In this document: in pieces, positions 1-9,481 of the stretch
Position numbering within the stretch: the first letter of the stretch is position 1
How the letters are laid out: each line of letters begins with the position of its first letter
Assembly: GCF_004342025.1 (NCBI RefSeq)
Contig: NZ_SLWN01000003.1
Coordinates: 558,001 to 622,000 of the forward strand
Source: Kribbella steppae
GTDB lineage: Bacteria > Actinomycetota > Actinomycetes > Propionibacteriales > Kribbellaceae
Direction: 5' to 3'
Length of the DNA stretch: 64,000 nt
Translations under genes and position numbers: made by a program
The notes under the pieces: model-generated
Database searches by the model: none
What the model was told of the DNA's origin: nothing
The model's input: the letters and a program-made list of their open reading frames with translations, nothing else

Positions 1-1
1 G

Positions 2-619
2 GCGGCGGTGCCGCTGGTCGTGGTGATCACCGAGGGCGTGCCGGTACACGACACGGCCGCGTTCTTCGCCGCCGCGCAGGCGTCCGGCATCACCCGGATC
101 ATCGGCCCGAACTGCCCCGGCATCATCACGCCGGGTGAGTCGAACGCCGGCATCATCCCGGCCGACATCGCCGGCCAGGGCCGGATCGGGCTGGTGTCGA
201 AGTCGGGCACGCTGACGTACCAGATGATGTACGAACTGCGTGACTTCGGGTTCTCCACCGCGATCGGTATCGGTGGCGACCCGATCATCGGGACGACGCA
301 CATCGACGCGCTGCGGGCGTTCCAGGACGACCCGGACACCGACGCGATCGTGATGATCGGTGAGATCGGTGGTGACGCCGAGGAGCGGGCGGCCGCGTTC
401 ATCAAGGAGAACGTGACCAAGCCGGTCGTCGGCTATGTGGCCGGGTTCACCGCGCCGGAGGGCAAGACGATGGGTCACGCGGGTGCGATCGTGTCCGGTT
501 CGTCCGGTACGGCGGCCGCGAAGCAGGAGGCCCTCGAGGCCGTCGGCGTGAAGGTCGGCAAGACGCCGTCCGAGACCGCCAACCTGATGCGCGAGATCAT
601 GCAGGGTCTGACCAAGTAA
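2..619 (+). CDS. sucD: Succinyl-CoA ligase (ADP-forming) subunit alpha, 5'-truncated by window edge
   Basis: TCA-cycle enzyme that forms succinate and ATP (or GTP) from succinyl-CoA together with the beta subunit SucC, in the cytoplasm. The reading frame is open from base 2, so the start codon and the CoA-binding N-terminal part lie outside the window; about 205 residues remain of a normal ~290. Visible marks are the GPNCPG turn, the SKSGTLTYQ segment, the GGDPIIG loop and the GHAGAIVSG motif, whose His is the residue phosphorylated during catalysis. sucC is expected just upstream. A strong hairpin follows the stop codon, so the operon probably ends here. The neighbourhood (perM, purN and purH next) matches the mycobacterial order. 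Confidence 0.97.
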   Translation, partial: AAVPLVVVITEGVPVHDTAAFFAAAQASGITRIIGPNCPGIITPGESNAGIIPADIAGQGRIGLVSKSGTLTYQMMYELRDFGFSTAIGIGGDPIIGTTHIDALRAFQDDPDTDAIVMIGEIGGDAEERAAAFIKENVTKPVVGYVAGFTAPEGKTMGHAGAIVSGSSGTAAAKQEALEAVGVKVGKTPSETANLMREIMQGLTK

Positions 620-635
620 GCAGCAGGACGACGAG

Positions 636-667
636 CGGCCCCGGGACATCCCCGGGGCCGTTTCGTT
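636..667 (+). terminator. Intrinsic terminator after sucD
   Basis: A perfect 10-bp stem (636-645 with 651-660, CGGCCCCGGG paired to its complement) with a 5-base loop is followed at once by TTTCGTT. It lies 17 bases after the sucD stop and ahead of the convergent gene at 676-2004, so it may end transcription from both sides. Confidence 0.85.
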
Positions 668-675
668 CGGTGAAG

Positions 676-2004
676 CTACTTGTACGTCGCCGAGCGTTCG
701 GCGGCCCGGGTCACGGTGTCGTTGAAGGCGGTGTCGGAGATGTCCAGGCCCTTCAGCACCGGGAACAGGACGTAGACGGCCTGGGCCCCGGACGAGGCGA
801 TGCCGATCCGGTAGGTGAAGGTCTTCCCGCCACCGGTGTCGTACGACGCCCGCCAGCTCTCGCCCTTGATCAGGCGCGTCGACACCGTGCCGGTCGACTC
901 CACCTTCGCGTTCGAGACGCTCTTCTCACAACCGTCGACGTTCTTGCGGACCTGGTCGGCGAAGGCCTTCGCGGCGGCCGGGGTGGCGAACTTCGCCACC
1001 ATGTCGTCCAGGCCGAACTCGGTCGGTACCTTCGCCTCCGGTGTCACGTAGGTCAGCGTGGTGGACTTCGTCGCCTTGGCCTTCTTCAGGTCGATCTTCT
1101 CGCAGCCCGTGCCGGCGCCGGTCTTGGTGCCCCCGCTGCTCACCCACGGCTTGTCGATACCGCTCAGCACCGGCAGGTCGACCGGCGCCATGAACCCGGG
1201 CGCCTCGGTGGTCGGCAGCAGAGCGGGTTTGGCCAGCGGAGCTCCGGTGCCGCAACCGCCGGTCTGGGCGCAGATCCGCTTCAGTCCGGCCGTCGCCGCG
1301 GCCAGCACCGGCTCGGGCTTGGGCGGCGTACCGGCGATGGAGTCGTGCTCGAGCACCATGGTGGCCTGGCCGGCGACCGCGACGGCGACGGTCTTGTACT
1401 TCGTCTTGGCGCCGTACGGCTGGCCGAAGACCGCGAGTATGCCGCGCTCGCCGACGCCGGTGGTGACGTAGCTGGAGGTCAGCCGGATCTGTGGGGTGGA
1501 GCAGGCGCTCAGCCAGCCGACTATCGAGGTGTAGGCCTTGGCCGCGGCGGACTTGTCGTTCGACACCTCGACGTACTGGACCGCGGTGTCCTTGGTGGCC
1601 GAGTTCTGGAAGGTGCGGACCCAGGTGCGCTGGCCGGCCGGGTCGGCGAACCGCTGGGACTGGCAGACGAACGAGCGCTCCGGGGCGCTGCTGCCGTCGA
1701 GGGTCTTGGTGATCGCCCAGGCGCCGGTCGCGCCGAGCGGCTTGGCCGTGGTGGCGTCGAGCAGGACCTTGGCATCGGTCAGCACGTTCGTGTCGGCCGA
1801 CTTGTCGTCGGCGGAGCCGGAGTTCGGACCGGACGTGTCGTCGCCGCCGAAAGCGTTCAGGGCAGCGACACCGCCGCCGCCGACCAGCACGACGACCGCG
1901 ATACCTGCGGCGATCGTCTGGTTCCGTTTGCGCGCCTTCTGCCGGCGTGCCTCCCGTGCAGCGGCGCGACCGCCGCCGCGGGGTGCGCGGTGGGAACCGG
2001 CCAA
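676..2004 (-). CDS. Membrane-anchored extracellular protein, unknown function
   Basis: 442 residues. A short Arg/Lys-rich cytoplasmic head (about 1-28) is followed by one membrane helix (about 29-47) and a large outside part with several Cys that could form disulfides. The outside part seems to hold two related alpha/beta modules; their layout weakly recalls the sensor-type domains on the outside of mycobacterial Ser/Thr kinases (PknH type), but there is no kinase domain and I would not assign a function. The start is a TTG at 2004, chosen because AGGAGG lies 7 bases upstream and because the residues further upstream in frame do not look coding. It diverges from perM and converges on sucD. 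Confidence 0.75.
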   Translation of the reverse strand: MAGSHRAPRGGGRAAAREARRQKARKRNQTIAAGIAVVVLVGGGGVAALNAFGGDDTSGPNSGSADDKSADTNVLTDAKVLLDATTAKPLGATGAWAITKTLDGSSAPERSFVCQSQRFADPAGQRTWVRTFQNSATKDTAVQYVEVSNDKSAAAKAYTSIVGWLSACSTPQIRLTSSYVTTGVGERGILAVFGQPYGAKTKYKTVAVAVAGQATMVLEHDSIAGTPPKPEPVLAAATAGLKRICAQTGGCGTGAPLAKPALLPTTEAPGFMAPVDLPVLSGIDKPWVSSGGTKTGAGTGCEKIDLKKAKATKSTTLTYVTPEAKVPTEFGLDDMVAKFATPAAAKAFADQVRKNVDGCEKSVSNAKVESTGTVSTRLIKGESWRASYDTGGGKTFTYRIGIASSGAQAVYVLFPVLKGLDISDTAFNDTVTRAAERSATYK

Positions 2005-2188
2005 AGCTCGACCTCCTGACTGATTCCACCCGACAGTACCCGGTGGTCCCTGGTCGTCCCCACTCAGCCGGATTGCGGACACCAGCAGGTGCCCATCCGC
2101 CAACTGAGCGTGAACAAGCGGGGGAAGTCTTCCATATCCGGCGTGTCAGAACGAGTGGTCCCCCGGCGCGGGAGACCATGGGAGCCAG

Positions 2189-3448
2189 ATGACCGACATG
2201 CTGAGCCGTCCGGGCGCCCGTGATGGCGGACCACACCAGGCGCCCGGACCTACACCGTCCGAGGTCGCCGCCCCGACCAAGCCGGTGGTCCTGTCGGCAG
2301 TGATCTCCGCCGGGGCGTGCCTGCTCACCGGTCTGCTCACCTGCGCCGCGGTCGCCGTGATCGGCTGGCTGGCTGCCACCTTCGGCGGCGCCTCCGGAGC
2401 GATCCGCGCGGGTGCCTCGGTCTGGCTGGTCGCCCACAAGGCCGGTGTGACACTCGGCAGTGGTGCAATCACGATCGCGCCGCTCGGACTCACGCTGTTC
2501 CTCGGCTGGTGCCTGTACCGCGGCGGCAAGTCCGCTGCCCGCAGCAGCGGGGCGGACCGCACCAAGGACCTCATTGTGCTGTCCGGCACGTTCGCCCTCG
2601 TCTATGGCCTGGGCGCCCTGATCATCGCCCTGCTCACGGCCGACGGCTCGCTGCGGGTGTCCCCGCTGTCCGCCTTCTTCGGTGCTGCCTCACTGGCCCT
2701 GGTCGCAGGGACCATCGGCGCACTGGTCGAGTCCGGGGCGGCCCAGGACATCGCTGACGCGACTCCCACCGGCCTGCGCGACGCCGTGCCGGCTGCGGCT
2801 GCCGCCGTACTGACGGTGATCGCCATCGCTTCACTGCTGTACGGCGTACTCCTGGCGATCCATTTCTCCCGCGTCACCGCGATGCTGGAGCTCCTGGACG
2901 CCGGTGTGGTCGGCTCGGTGGTGCTGTTCGCGATCTGCCTGACGCTGGTCCCGAACATGGTCCTGTACGTCGTCTCGTTCCTCGCCGGGCCTGGATTCCA
3001 GCTGGGAGTGGGTACGACGATCGCACCGACCGGTGTGGACGTGGGTAACTTGCCGGCGCTTCCGCTGCTGGCCGCCGTACCGGCTGATGGGGCGACACCG
3101 TCGTATCTGCTCGTGCTGACCGCTGTGGTGCCGCTGGTCGCCGGTGTGGTCGCTGGACTCGTAGTAGCCCGGCGTGGGCTGGCCGACGAGGACTCCGAGG
3201 CGCTGGGGTGGGATGCGTTCGCGCTGCGGGGCGGTATGGCCGCTCTGGTCGCCGGAGTGATGCTCTACGTGCTCATGGCGTTGTCAGGCGGTTCTGCCGG
3301 GTCCGGGCGGATGTCGGCCGTGGGGATCCCGGCCGCGCTGCCGGCAGCCGGCGTACTGGCTGCCGGGATGGCCATCGGCGCCTCGATCACGGCCGCGGTG
3401 ATCGCCTCCCGCCGACCGGCTGACGGCGAGGCGGACGCCGGGCGATAA
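2189..3448 (+). CDS. perM: DUF6350 integral membrane protein, PerM-like
   Basis: 419 residues, nearly all hydrophobic, with roughly ten membrane helices after a polar head of about 30 residues. In Mycobacterium the DUF6350 protein PerM (Rv0955) supports cell division and persistence, and it lies directly upstream of purN and purH as here. The identification therefore rests on membrane topology, length and synteny rather than on a catalytic motif. The ATG at 2189 follows GGGAG. The stop codon overlaps the probable -10 box of purN, so purN can be made both by read-through and from its own promoter. Confidence 0.82.
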   Translation: MTDMLSRPGARDGGPHQAPGPTPSEVAAPTKPVVLSAVISAGACLLTGLLTCAAVAVIGWLAATFGGASGAIRAGASVWLVAHKAGVTLGSGAITIAPLGLTLFLGWCLYRGGKSAARSSGADRTKDLIVLSGTFALVYGLGALIIALLTADGSLRVSPLSAFFGAASLALVAGTIGALVESGAAQDIADATPTGLRDAVPAAAAAVLTVIAIASLLYGVLLAIHFSRVTAMLELLDAGVVGSVVLFAICLTLVPNMVLYVVSFLAGPGFQLGVGTTIAPTGVDVGNLPALPLLAAVPADGATPSYLLVLTAVVPLVAGVVAGLVVARRGLADEDSEALGWDAFALRGGMAALVAGVMLYVLMALSGGSAGSGRMSAVGIPAALPAAGVLAAGMAIGASITAAVIASRRPADGEADAGR

Positions 3449-3458
3449 GCTTCGGCGC
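3446..3458 (+). promoter_or_regulatory. Probable leaderless promoter of purN
   Basis: TAAGCT (3446-3451) fits the actinobacterial -10 form TANNNT and lies exactly 7 bases before the GTG of purN, so transcription would begin at the start codon. No convincing -35 box is seen. The box overlaps the perM stop codon. Confidence 0.5.
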
Positions 3459-4091
3459 GTGACAGACCCGGTTGCGCCCACCCCCGAACCTGCGCGACTC
3501 GTCGTGCTCATCTCGGGATCGGGATCGAACCTGCAGGCCCTGCTGGACGCCTGCGCCGACCCGGCGTACGGCGCTCAGGTCGTCGCCGTCGGTGCCGACC
3601 GCGAGGGTGTCGCCGGGCTGGACCGGGCCGCCGACGCCGGGGTGCCGAGTTTCGTGCACAAGGTCAAGGACTACGCCGAGCGGACCGACTGGGACCGCGC
3701 GCTGACCGCGTCGGTGTCGGAGTACAAGCCGGATCTGGTCGTTTCGGCTGGCTTCCTGAAGCTGGTCGGGGATGACTTCCTGGCCGCGTTCGGCGACCGG
3801 TACATCAACACGCACAACGCGCTGCTGCCGTCCTTTCCCGGGATCCACGGGCCGCGGGACGCGCTCGAGTACGGCGTGAAGGTGGCCGGCGCGACCCTGT
3901 TCTTCGTCGACGGTGGGGTCGACACCGGGCCGATCATCGCGCAGGTCGTCGTACCCGTGGAGGACGACGACACCGAAGAAACCCTGACCGAACGGATCAA
4001 GGAGGTCGAACGCCGCCAGCTGGTGGAGTGGGTCGGCCGGCTGGTCCGCAACGGTTGGACCATCACCGGACGAAAGGTTCGACTGAAGTGA
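3459..4091 (+). CDS. purN: Phosphoribosylglycinamide formyltransferase
   Basis: Third step of purine synthesis: transfers a formyl group from 10-formyltetrahydrofolate to glycinamide ribonucleotide. 210 residues, normal for the family. Visible are the N-terminal phosphate loop ISGSGSNLQ, the [11 protein letters not shown] segment carrying the catalytic Asn and His, and VDTGPI with the catalytic Asp. The GTG start follows a -10-like box at the distance expected for a leaderless message. Its last four bases overlap the start of purH (GTGA), so the two are translationally coupled. The folate cofactor is regenerated by FolD, encoded nearby. Confidence 0.97.
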   Translation: MTDPVAPTPEPARLVVLISGSGSNLQALLDACADPAYGAQVVAVGADREGVAGLDRAADAGVPSFVHKVKDYAERTDWDRALTASVSEYKPDLVVSAGFLKLVGDDFLAAFGDRYINTHNALLPSFPGIHGPRDALEYGVKVAGATLFFVDGGVDTGPIIAQVVVPVEDDDTEETLTERIKEVERRQLVEWVGRLVRNGWTITGRKVRLK

Positions 4092-5647
4092 GCACCGACC
4101 GCAGGCCGATTCGCCGGGCGCTGATCAGCGTCTACGACAAGACCGGTCTGGAGGAGCTCGCGAAGGCACTCTCCGAGGCCGGCGTACAGCTGGTGTCGAC
4201 CGGCTCCACCGCGGCCCGGATCGCGGCGGCCGGCGTACCGGTGACGAAGGTCGAGGAGCTGACCGGGTTCCCCGAGTGCCTGGACGGCCGGGTCAAGACG
4301 CTGCACCCGATGGTGCACGCGGGACTGCTCGCCGACGTCCGCAAGACCGACCACGTCGAGCAGTTGGCCGAGATGCGGGTGGAGCCGTTCGACCTGCTGG
4401 TGAGCAACCTCTACCCGTTCACCGAGACCGTCGCGTCCGGCGCGTCGGTAGACGAGTGCATCGAGCAGATCGACATCGGCGGGCCGTCGATGGTCCGCGG
4501 CGCCGCCAAGAACCACGCCAACGTCGCGGTCGTGGTCTCGCCGTCGCGCTACCCGGAGATCGTCGCCGCGCTGGCGTCCGGTGGGTTCAGCCTGGAGGAG
4601 CGGCAGCGACTGGCCGTGGACGCCTTCGTGCACACGGCGTCGTACGACGTTGCCGTCGCCTCCTGGATGGGCAGCGTGCTGACCGACACGTCGGAGGGTT
4701 CCGGCTTCCCGGCGTGGGTCGGAGCGACCTGGGACAAGTCCGCCGTGCTCCGGTACGGCGAGAACCCGCACCAGCCGGCCGCGCTCTACAGCAACGGTCG
4801 GGGCGGGCTCGCGGCTGCGGAGCAGCTGCACGGCAAGGAGATGTCGTACAACAACTACGTCGACGCCGACGCTGCCCGTCGTACGGCGTACGACTTCACC
4901 GAGCCGGCGGTCGCCATCATCAAGCACGCGAACCCGTGTGGCATCGCGGTCGGCAAGGACATCGCCGAGGCGCACCGCCGCGCCCACGAGTGCGACCCGG
5001 TGTCGGCGTACGGCGGTGTGATCGCGACGAACGCACCGGTGTCGGTGGACATGGCCAAGCAGGTCGCGGAGATCTTCACCGAGGTCCTGGTCGCACCGGC
5101 CTTCGGCGACGGTGCCGTCGAGATTCTGCAAGGAAAGAAGAACATCCGGCTGTTGGTCGCACCCGCTCTGTCTGATGCGGAGAAGGTCGAGATGCGGGCG
5201 GTGAGCGGTGGTCTGCTCCTGCAGCACACCGACCGCTTCCAGGCCCCGGGCGACGACCCGTCGGCGTGGCAGCTCGCGGCCGGATCTCCTGCATCACCTG
5301 AGGTGCTCGCGGATCTGGCGTTCGCGTGGAAGGCGTGCCGAGCGGTCAAGTCGAACGCGATCCTCCTCGCCGCGGACGGCGCCTCGGTCGGCGTCGGCAT
5401 GGGCCAGGTCAACCGCGTCGACTCCTGCCGCCTCGCCGTCTCCCGAGCGGGCGAGCGGGCCGTAGGTTCGGTTGCCGCGTCGGACGCGTTCTTCCCGTTC
5501 CCAGACGGTCTCGAGGTCCTGATCGAAGGCGGCGTCAAGGCGGTCGTCCAGCCCGGCGGCTCAATCCGCGACGAGGCTGCTATCGAAGCCGCCGAAAAAG
5601 CCGGCATCACCATGTACTTCACCGGCACGCGCCACTTCTTCCACTGA
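4088..5647 (+). CDS. purH: Bifunctional AICAR transformylase / IMP cyclohydrolase
   Basis: Last two steps of IMP synthesis. 519 residues. The N-terminal cyclohydrolase domain (about 1-200) shows ISVYDKTG, the STGSTA turn, DGRVKTLHP and [12 protein letters not shown]. The C-terminal transformylase domain shows RYGENPHQ, the KHANPCG motif with the catalytic Lys-His pair, and the C-terminal GTRHFFH. The start is the GTG at 4088, sharing GTGA with the purN stop; upstream in-frame codons belong to the purN overlap and are rejected. Confidence 0.97.
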   Translation: MSTDRRPIRRALISVYDKTGLEELAKALSEAGVQLVSTGSTAARIAAAGVPVTKVEELTGFPECLDGRVKTLHPMVHAGLLADVRKTDHVEQLAEMRVEPFDLLVSNLYPFTETVASGASVDECIEQIDIGGPSMVRGAAKNHANVAVVVSPSRYPEIVAALASGGFSLEERQRLAVDAFVHTASYDVAVASWMGSVLTDTSEGSGFPAWVGATWDKSAVLRYGENPHQPAALYSNGRGGLAAAEQLHGKEMSYNNYVDADAARRTAYDFTEPAVAIIKHANPCGIAVGKDIAEAHRRAHECDPVSAYGGVIATNAPVSVDMAKQVAEIFTEVLVAPAFGDGAVEILQGKKNIRLLVAPALSDAEKVEMRAVSGGLLLQHTDRFQAPGDDPSAWQLAAGSPASPEVLADLAFAWKACRAVKSNAILLAADGASVGVGMGQVNRVDSCRLAVSRAGERAVGSVAASDAFFPFPDGLEVLIEGGVKAVVQPGGSIRDEAAIEAAEKAGITMYFTGTRHFFH

Positions 5648-5723
5648 GGCAGTCCTCGACGGCGGTGCGCATGAGCGCCGTACCGATGCCACTCCGCACG
5701 CGTGGGACGGATCTACCCAGCTG

Positions 5724-5993
5724 TTAGTTGGGGACGATGAGGGCGAGGGTGCCGATGGCTAGGCCTACGCCTAGGAGGAGGGCGGTGTCGAACATGCGGC
5801 CTCGGACGTGGAGGAGGCCCGCGGCGGAGTCGCTGAGGGATACGCGGAGTAGGCCGGCGAGGAGGACTGCTCCTGCGAAGACCAGTACGCCGTTGCGCCA
5901 GTTGTAGAAGGTGAGCAGGACCAAGCCGGTCGCGGCGACCAGGAGCGACAGGGCCAGAGGCCACTCACTCCGACGCTGAGCCTCGCCTGCCAT
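5724..5993 (-). CDS. DUF3017 small membrane protein
   Basis: 89 residues with three hydrophobic segments and a short polar head. DUF3017 proteins are regularly found beside folD and mdh in actinobacteria, which supports the call; the function is unknown. It lies 40 bases downstream of folD on the same strand and is probably co-transcribed with it. ATG at 5993 and GTG at 5999 are both possible starts; neither has a good ribosome-binding site. Confidence 0.8.
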   Translation of the reverse strand: MAGEAQRRSEWPLALSLLVAATGLVLLTFYNWRNGVLVFAGAVLLAGLLRVSLSDSAAGLLHVRGRMFDTALLLGVGLAIGTLALIVPN

Positions 5994-6033
5994 CAGCACG
6001 TCACGCCCGCTTCGCGCGGAGCCGCCGCGTCAG

Positions 6034-6909
6034 TCACCGCGCGACGCTCGCTTCGGCGGCCTCGACGACATTGGTGAGGAGCATGGCTCGGGTCATCGGG
6101 CCGATGCCGCCGGGCATGGGGGCGATCCAGGCGGCCTTCTCGCGGGCGGCGGGCTCGATGTCGCCGACGATCTTGCCTTCGGCGTTGCGGCTGGTGCCGA
6201 CATCGAGGAGTACGGCGCCGGGCTTGACCATGTCCGCGGTGATCAGCCCGGCGGACCCGGCTGCTGCGATCACGATGTCGCCGGTGCGGACCACACCGGC
6301 GAGGTCGGTCGTGCCGGTGTGGCACTGGGTCACGGTGGCGTTCTCGGAACGACGGGTGAACAGCAGCCCCATCGGACGACCCGCGGTCACGCCCCGGCCG
6401 ACGACGACCACGTGGGCTCCGGCGATCGGTACGTCGTACCGGCGGAGGAGCTCGACGCAACCCTTCGGGGTGCACGGGAGCGGGCCGTCCTGGCCGAGGA
6501 CGAGCTTGCCGAGGCTGACCGGGTGCAGGCCGTCGGCGTCCTTGATCGGGTTGATCAGGCCGAGGATCACGTTCGTGTCGACGTGCTTGGGCAGGGGGAG
6601 CTGGACGATGAAACCGGTGCAGTCCGGGTTCTCGTTGAGCTCGACGACCTTCGTGGCGATCTCGTCCTGGGTCGCCTCGGCCGGCAGCTCGACCTGGAGG
6701 GACGCGATGCCGACCGCGGCGCAGTCGCGGTGCTTGCCGGCCACGTACGCCCGGCTGCCCGGGTCGTCCCCGACCAGGATGGTGCCGAGCCCGGGAACCA
6801 CGCCCTGCTCAGCCAGTTTCGCGACCCGGACCTTCAGCTCGTCCTTGATCGCCGCCGCCGTCGCCTTACCGTCCAGAATCTGCGCCGTCACGACGTAGGA
6901 GTCTGCCAT
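6034..6909 (-). CDS. folD: Methylenetetrahydrofolate dehydrogenase / cyclohydrolase
   Basis: Makes 10-formyltetrahydrofolate for PurN and PurH. 291 residues. The substrate part shows SRAYVAGK with the catalytic Tyr and Lys, QLPLPKH and KDADGLHP; the Rossmann part shows [12 protein letters not shown]; the C-terminus has [15 protein letters not shown]. Start taken at the ATG at 6909 (MADSY); upstream frame is open but lacks family similarity. No clear ribosome-binding site precedes this ATG. Transcribed toward DUF3017 and away from the pirin gene. Confidence 0.96.
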   Translation of the reverse strand: MADSYVVTAQILDGKATAAAIKDELKVRVAKLAEQGVVPGLGTILVGDDPGSRAYVAGKHRDCAAVGIASLQVELPAEATQDEIATKVVELNENPDCTGFIVQLPLPKHVDTNVILGLINPIKDADGLHPVSLGKLVLGQDGPLPCTPKGCVELLRRYDVPIAGAHVVVVGRGVTAGRPMGLLFTRRSENATVTQCHTGTTDLAGVVRTGDIVIAAAGSAGLITADMVKPGAVLLDVGTSRNAEGKIVGDIEPAAREKAAWIAPMPGGIGPMTRAMLLTNVVEAAEASVAR

Positions 6910-7037
6910 GCACCGACGAGGCCCGAACCGCCAGGCCATCACAATCACCAGTCGGCCGGGCAGCCACGCGGGGCGCCCGGCTGAACTGTCCAGTTGTGAT
7001 GGCCTCGGCGTCCGCCCCGCTGGGAATGCCCGACACC

Positions 7038-7075
7038 TTGCCACGGTTGAGCGAGATAGTTTATTGTTGAACTAA
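7038..7075 (+). promoter_or_regulatory. Promoter and candidate operator upstream of the pirin gene
   Basis: A rare AT-rich patch. TTGCCA (7038-7043) and TTTATT (7060-7065) are 16 bases apart and could be -35 and -10 boxes. An inverted repeat, TAGTT (7057-7061) and AACTA (7070-7074) with 8 bases between, overlaps the -10 box, a typical place for a repressor of the MarR/HxlR kind. No such regulator is encoded next to it. Confidence 0.45.
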
Positions 7076-7094
7076 CCGGAACGAGGAGACCACC

Positions 7095-8081
7095 ATGCCC
7101 GCCGTGACCGTCAGCGACATCACCGTGTTGCCCCGCGTCCATCAGCCGGATCCGGCCGTCGCCAACGAGCGCGCGGTCCGGTCGGTGACGTCGGCCCCGA
7201 GCGGCTACGAGGGCGAGGGATTCCCGGTACGGCGTGCGTTCGCCGGAGTCGACCTGCGGGACCTCGACCCGTTCATCCACATGGACCAGATGGGTGAGGT
7301 CGAGTACGCGCCGGGCGAGCCGAAGGGCACCCCGTGGCACCCGCACCGCGGCTTCGAGACCGTCACGTACATGCTCGACGGGATCATGGAGCACCAGGAC
7401 TCCAACGGCGGTGGCGGCGTCATCTCCAACGGCGATACCCAGTGGATGACAGCCGGTAGTGGACTCCTTCACATCGAGACCCCGCCGGAGCACCTGGTGC
7501 TGAGCGGCGGCCTGTTCCACGGCATCCAGCTCTGGGTGAACCTGCCGAAGGCGCAGAAGTGGTCCCCGCCGCGCTACCAGGACATCCGCGGCGGCGACTC
7601 GGCTCTGCTGTCCACCGAGGACGGGGGTGCGCTGATCCGGGTGATCGCCGGCTCGGTCGACGGCCATGACGGCCCCGGCTCGACCCACACACCGATCACG
7701 CTGGTGCACGCGACGGTCAGCCCGGGCGCCGAGATGGTGCTGCCGTGGCAGCCGGACTACAACGCGCTCGTCTACGTGCTGGCGGGTCAGGGCACGGTCG
7801 GCGCCGAGCACCGCCCGATCCGCAAGGGCCAGCTCGCCGTCTTCGGCCCGGGCGACACGATCCGTACGGCGGCCGGTACGACGCAGCCGCAGGCCGAACC
7901 GAACCTCGACATCCTCGTCCTCGGCGGCCGCCCGATCCGGGAGCCGGTCGCGATGGCCGGCCCGTTCGTGATGAACACCCGCGCCGAGGTGATCCAGGCC
8001 TTCGAGGACTTCCAGGCCGGCAAGCTCGGCAGCATCCCCGCGGTGCACGGTGCGCCGACGGAGTTGCGCAGTACCGACTGA
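7095..8081 (+). CDS. Pirin-family bicupin protein
   Basis: 328 residues. The N-terminal cupin carries the pirin iron-site residues: IHMDQMG, WHPHRGFETVTY and GDTQWMTAGSGLLHIE. The C-terminal cupin part follows from about residue 185. Pirins are iron proteins; some bacterial members open quercetin or modulate central metabolism, but the role here cannot be told. ATG follows CGAGGAGACC, a good ribosome-binding site. The gene stands alone, with its own AT-rich promoter. Confidence 0.92.
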   Translation: MPAVTVSDITVLPRVHQPDPAVANERAVRSVTSAPSGYEGEGFPVRRAFAGVDLRDLDPFIHMDQMGEVEYAPGEPKGTPWHPHRGFETVTYMLDGIMEHQDSNGGGGVISNGDTQWMTAGSGLLHIETPPEHLVLSGGLFHGIQLWVNLPKAQKWSPPRYQDIRGGDSALLSTEDGGALIRVIAGSVDGHDGPGSTHTPITLVHATVSPGAEMVLPWQPDYNALVYVLAGQGTVGAEHRPIRKGQLAVFGPGDTIRTAAGTTQPQAEPNLDILVLGGRPIREPVAMAGPFVMNTRAEVIQAFEDFQAGKLGSIPAVHGAPTELRSTD

Positions 8082-8152
8082 GCCATGGACAACCTGAAGC
8101 CCCGGTTCTACCTTCGCAGCAAGGGGAAACGGGGATTTTCAGGGGGTTCATC

Positions 8153-9096
8153 ATGTCGCGTTTCCGGAAACTTGCGCTGATCGTGTCCACGGTGGCACTG
8201 ACCGTGGCCGCGGCCGCGCCGTTCCCGGCCTCGATCCCGGTGCCGGTCGACTTCGCACCGGAAGGGATCGCGACCGGGCCGAAGAGCACGTTCTACGCCG
8301 GCTCACTCATCAGCGGGGACATCTACCGCGGCAGCCTGCGCACCGGCGAGGGGGCGATCTTCGTCGACGCTCCGCCGGGACGGCAGGCTGCCGGGATGAA
8401 GGTCGAACGGTCCAACCATCGGCTGTGGGTCGCGGGCGGCTTGAACGCGAAGGCCTACGTGTACAGCACCCGCGACGGTTCGACGGTTGCGGACCTGACG
8501 CTCACCGCCACGCCCGGTACGTTGATCAACGACGTCGTGGTGACCAACGACGCCGCCTACTTCACCGACAGCTTCCACCGGCGCTGTACAAGGTTCCGAT
8601 CGGACCGGGTGGCGCGATCGGAGCACCGCAGACCATCTCGCTCAGCGGCCCGGCGGCGGCGATCATCGGGGTGCTCCCCAACCTGAACGGCATTGACGCC
8701 ACTCCGGACGGTAAGACGCTGATCGTCGGACACTCGCCACTTGGCGCCGTGTTCCTCGTCGACCCGCTGACCGGCGTCAGCAGCGCCATCGAGGTGACAG
8801 GCGGAACGATCACGCCCGGGACCCCCGACGGCATCCTGCTTGACGGCAAGACGCTGTGGGTGGTGGAGAACTTCTCCGAGCGCCTGGTCAAGATCGAGCT
8901 CAGCCCCGATCTGACCAGCGGGGTCATCGCCGCGGTCGTCACCAGCGAGCTGTTCCGGGTGCCGGCCACGGCCGCCGAGGACGGCAACCGGCTCGCGCTG
9001 GTCAACGCCCGCTTCGACCTCGGTCTGCCGCCGCCGTTCGGCCCCGGTGCGCCGCCCGGCACCGACTTCGACGTGGTCCAGATCAAGAAACCCTGA
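8153..9096 (+). pseudogene. Secreted SMP-30/YncE-like beta-propeller protein, frameshifted
   Basis: The frame from the ATG at 8153 (signal peptide, then propeller blades such as EGIATGPKSTFYAGSL) runs well to about base 8575 and then turns into arginine-rich nonsense ending at 8686. The rest of the propeller (LYKVPIGPGG through FDVVQIKKP) continues in another frame to the stop at 9096. One missing base near 8571-8580 explains the break: adding a C there restores TDSFPPALYKVP. Relatives are secreted beta-propellers, often loosely called gluconolactonase-like or even superoxide dismutase. It is either a young pseudogene or a sequencing error. AGGGGG serves as ribosome-binding site. Confidence 0.8.
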
Positions 9097-9098
9097 CG

Positions 9099-9410
9099 TC
9101 AGCCTTCGGGGTAGAAGAGGAACAGGGTGCAGCCCTGGGTTGTCTGCGGTACGTGTGAGGACCCGGCCGGGCAGTGGATGAAGGATCCGGCCGGGTAGTC
9201 GCGGGTTCCGTCGTTGAAGACTCCGTCGACGACGTACACCTCCTCCGGGCCGGGCTCGTGCACGTCGATGCCCTCCCAGATCGAGCCGGGGGCCATCTCG
9301 AGGACGTGTGCACTGGCGACCGGGCCGGACCACAGCGAGCGCAATCTGATGCCGGGGAAGAGGTCACGGACGGGTGCGGTGTCGGCCGAGGCCGATTCGA
9401 ACGTCTGCAT
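9099..9410 (-). CDS. Small cupin-domain protein (ChrR-like cupin)
   Basis: 103 residues forming a single cupin barrel: the EGIDVHEPGPEEVYVVDG segment with its His and Glu, and the PAGSSHVPQTT segment with the second His, are the usual metal positions. This type of cupin occurs alone or attached to anti-sigma factors of the ChrR kind; here it is alone. Start taken at ATG 9410 because GGTGGGT lies just ahead; an ATG at 9422 is also possible. It converges on the broken propeller gene with two bases between, and it diverges from the GlxA-type regulator at 9482, which may control it. Confidence 0.8.
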   Translation of the reverse strand: MQTFESASADTAPVRDLFPGIRLRSLWSGPVASAHVLEMAPGSIWEGIDVHEPGPEEVYVVDGVFNDGTRDYPAGSFIHCPAGSSHVPQTTQGCTLFLFYPEG

Positions 9411-9469
9411 ACCCACCAGCATCAGTTGTCCACAGGCTTTCCCACAGTGTCTGGATAGTCGTGGTCAGG

Positions 9470-9481
9470 TACTTTTGTGCC
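9470..9481 (+). promoter_or_regulatory. Probable leaderless promoter of the GlxA-type gene
   Basis: TACTTT (9470-9475) fits TANNNT and lies 6 bases before the ATG at 9482. No ribosome-binding site is present, which supports a leaderless message. Confidence 0.5.

Noticed and set aside
670..2019. Long open frames antisense to the gene at 676-2004 and similar frames over purH, galT and others
   Set aside because: They are low-complexity Arg/Gly-rich readings of GC-rich genes on the other strand, with no family motifs and no ribosome-binding sites.
8560..8600. Programmed ribosomal frameshift in the beta-propeller gene
   Set aside because: No slippery heptamer or downstream pseudoknot-like structure is evident, and a simple one-base loss explains it.
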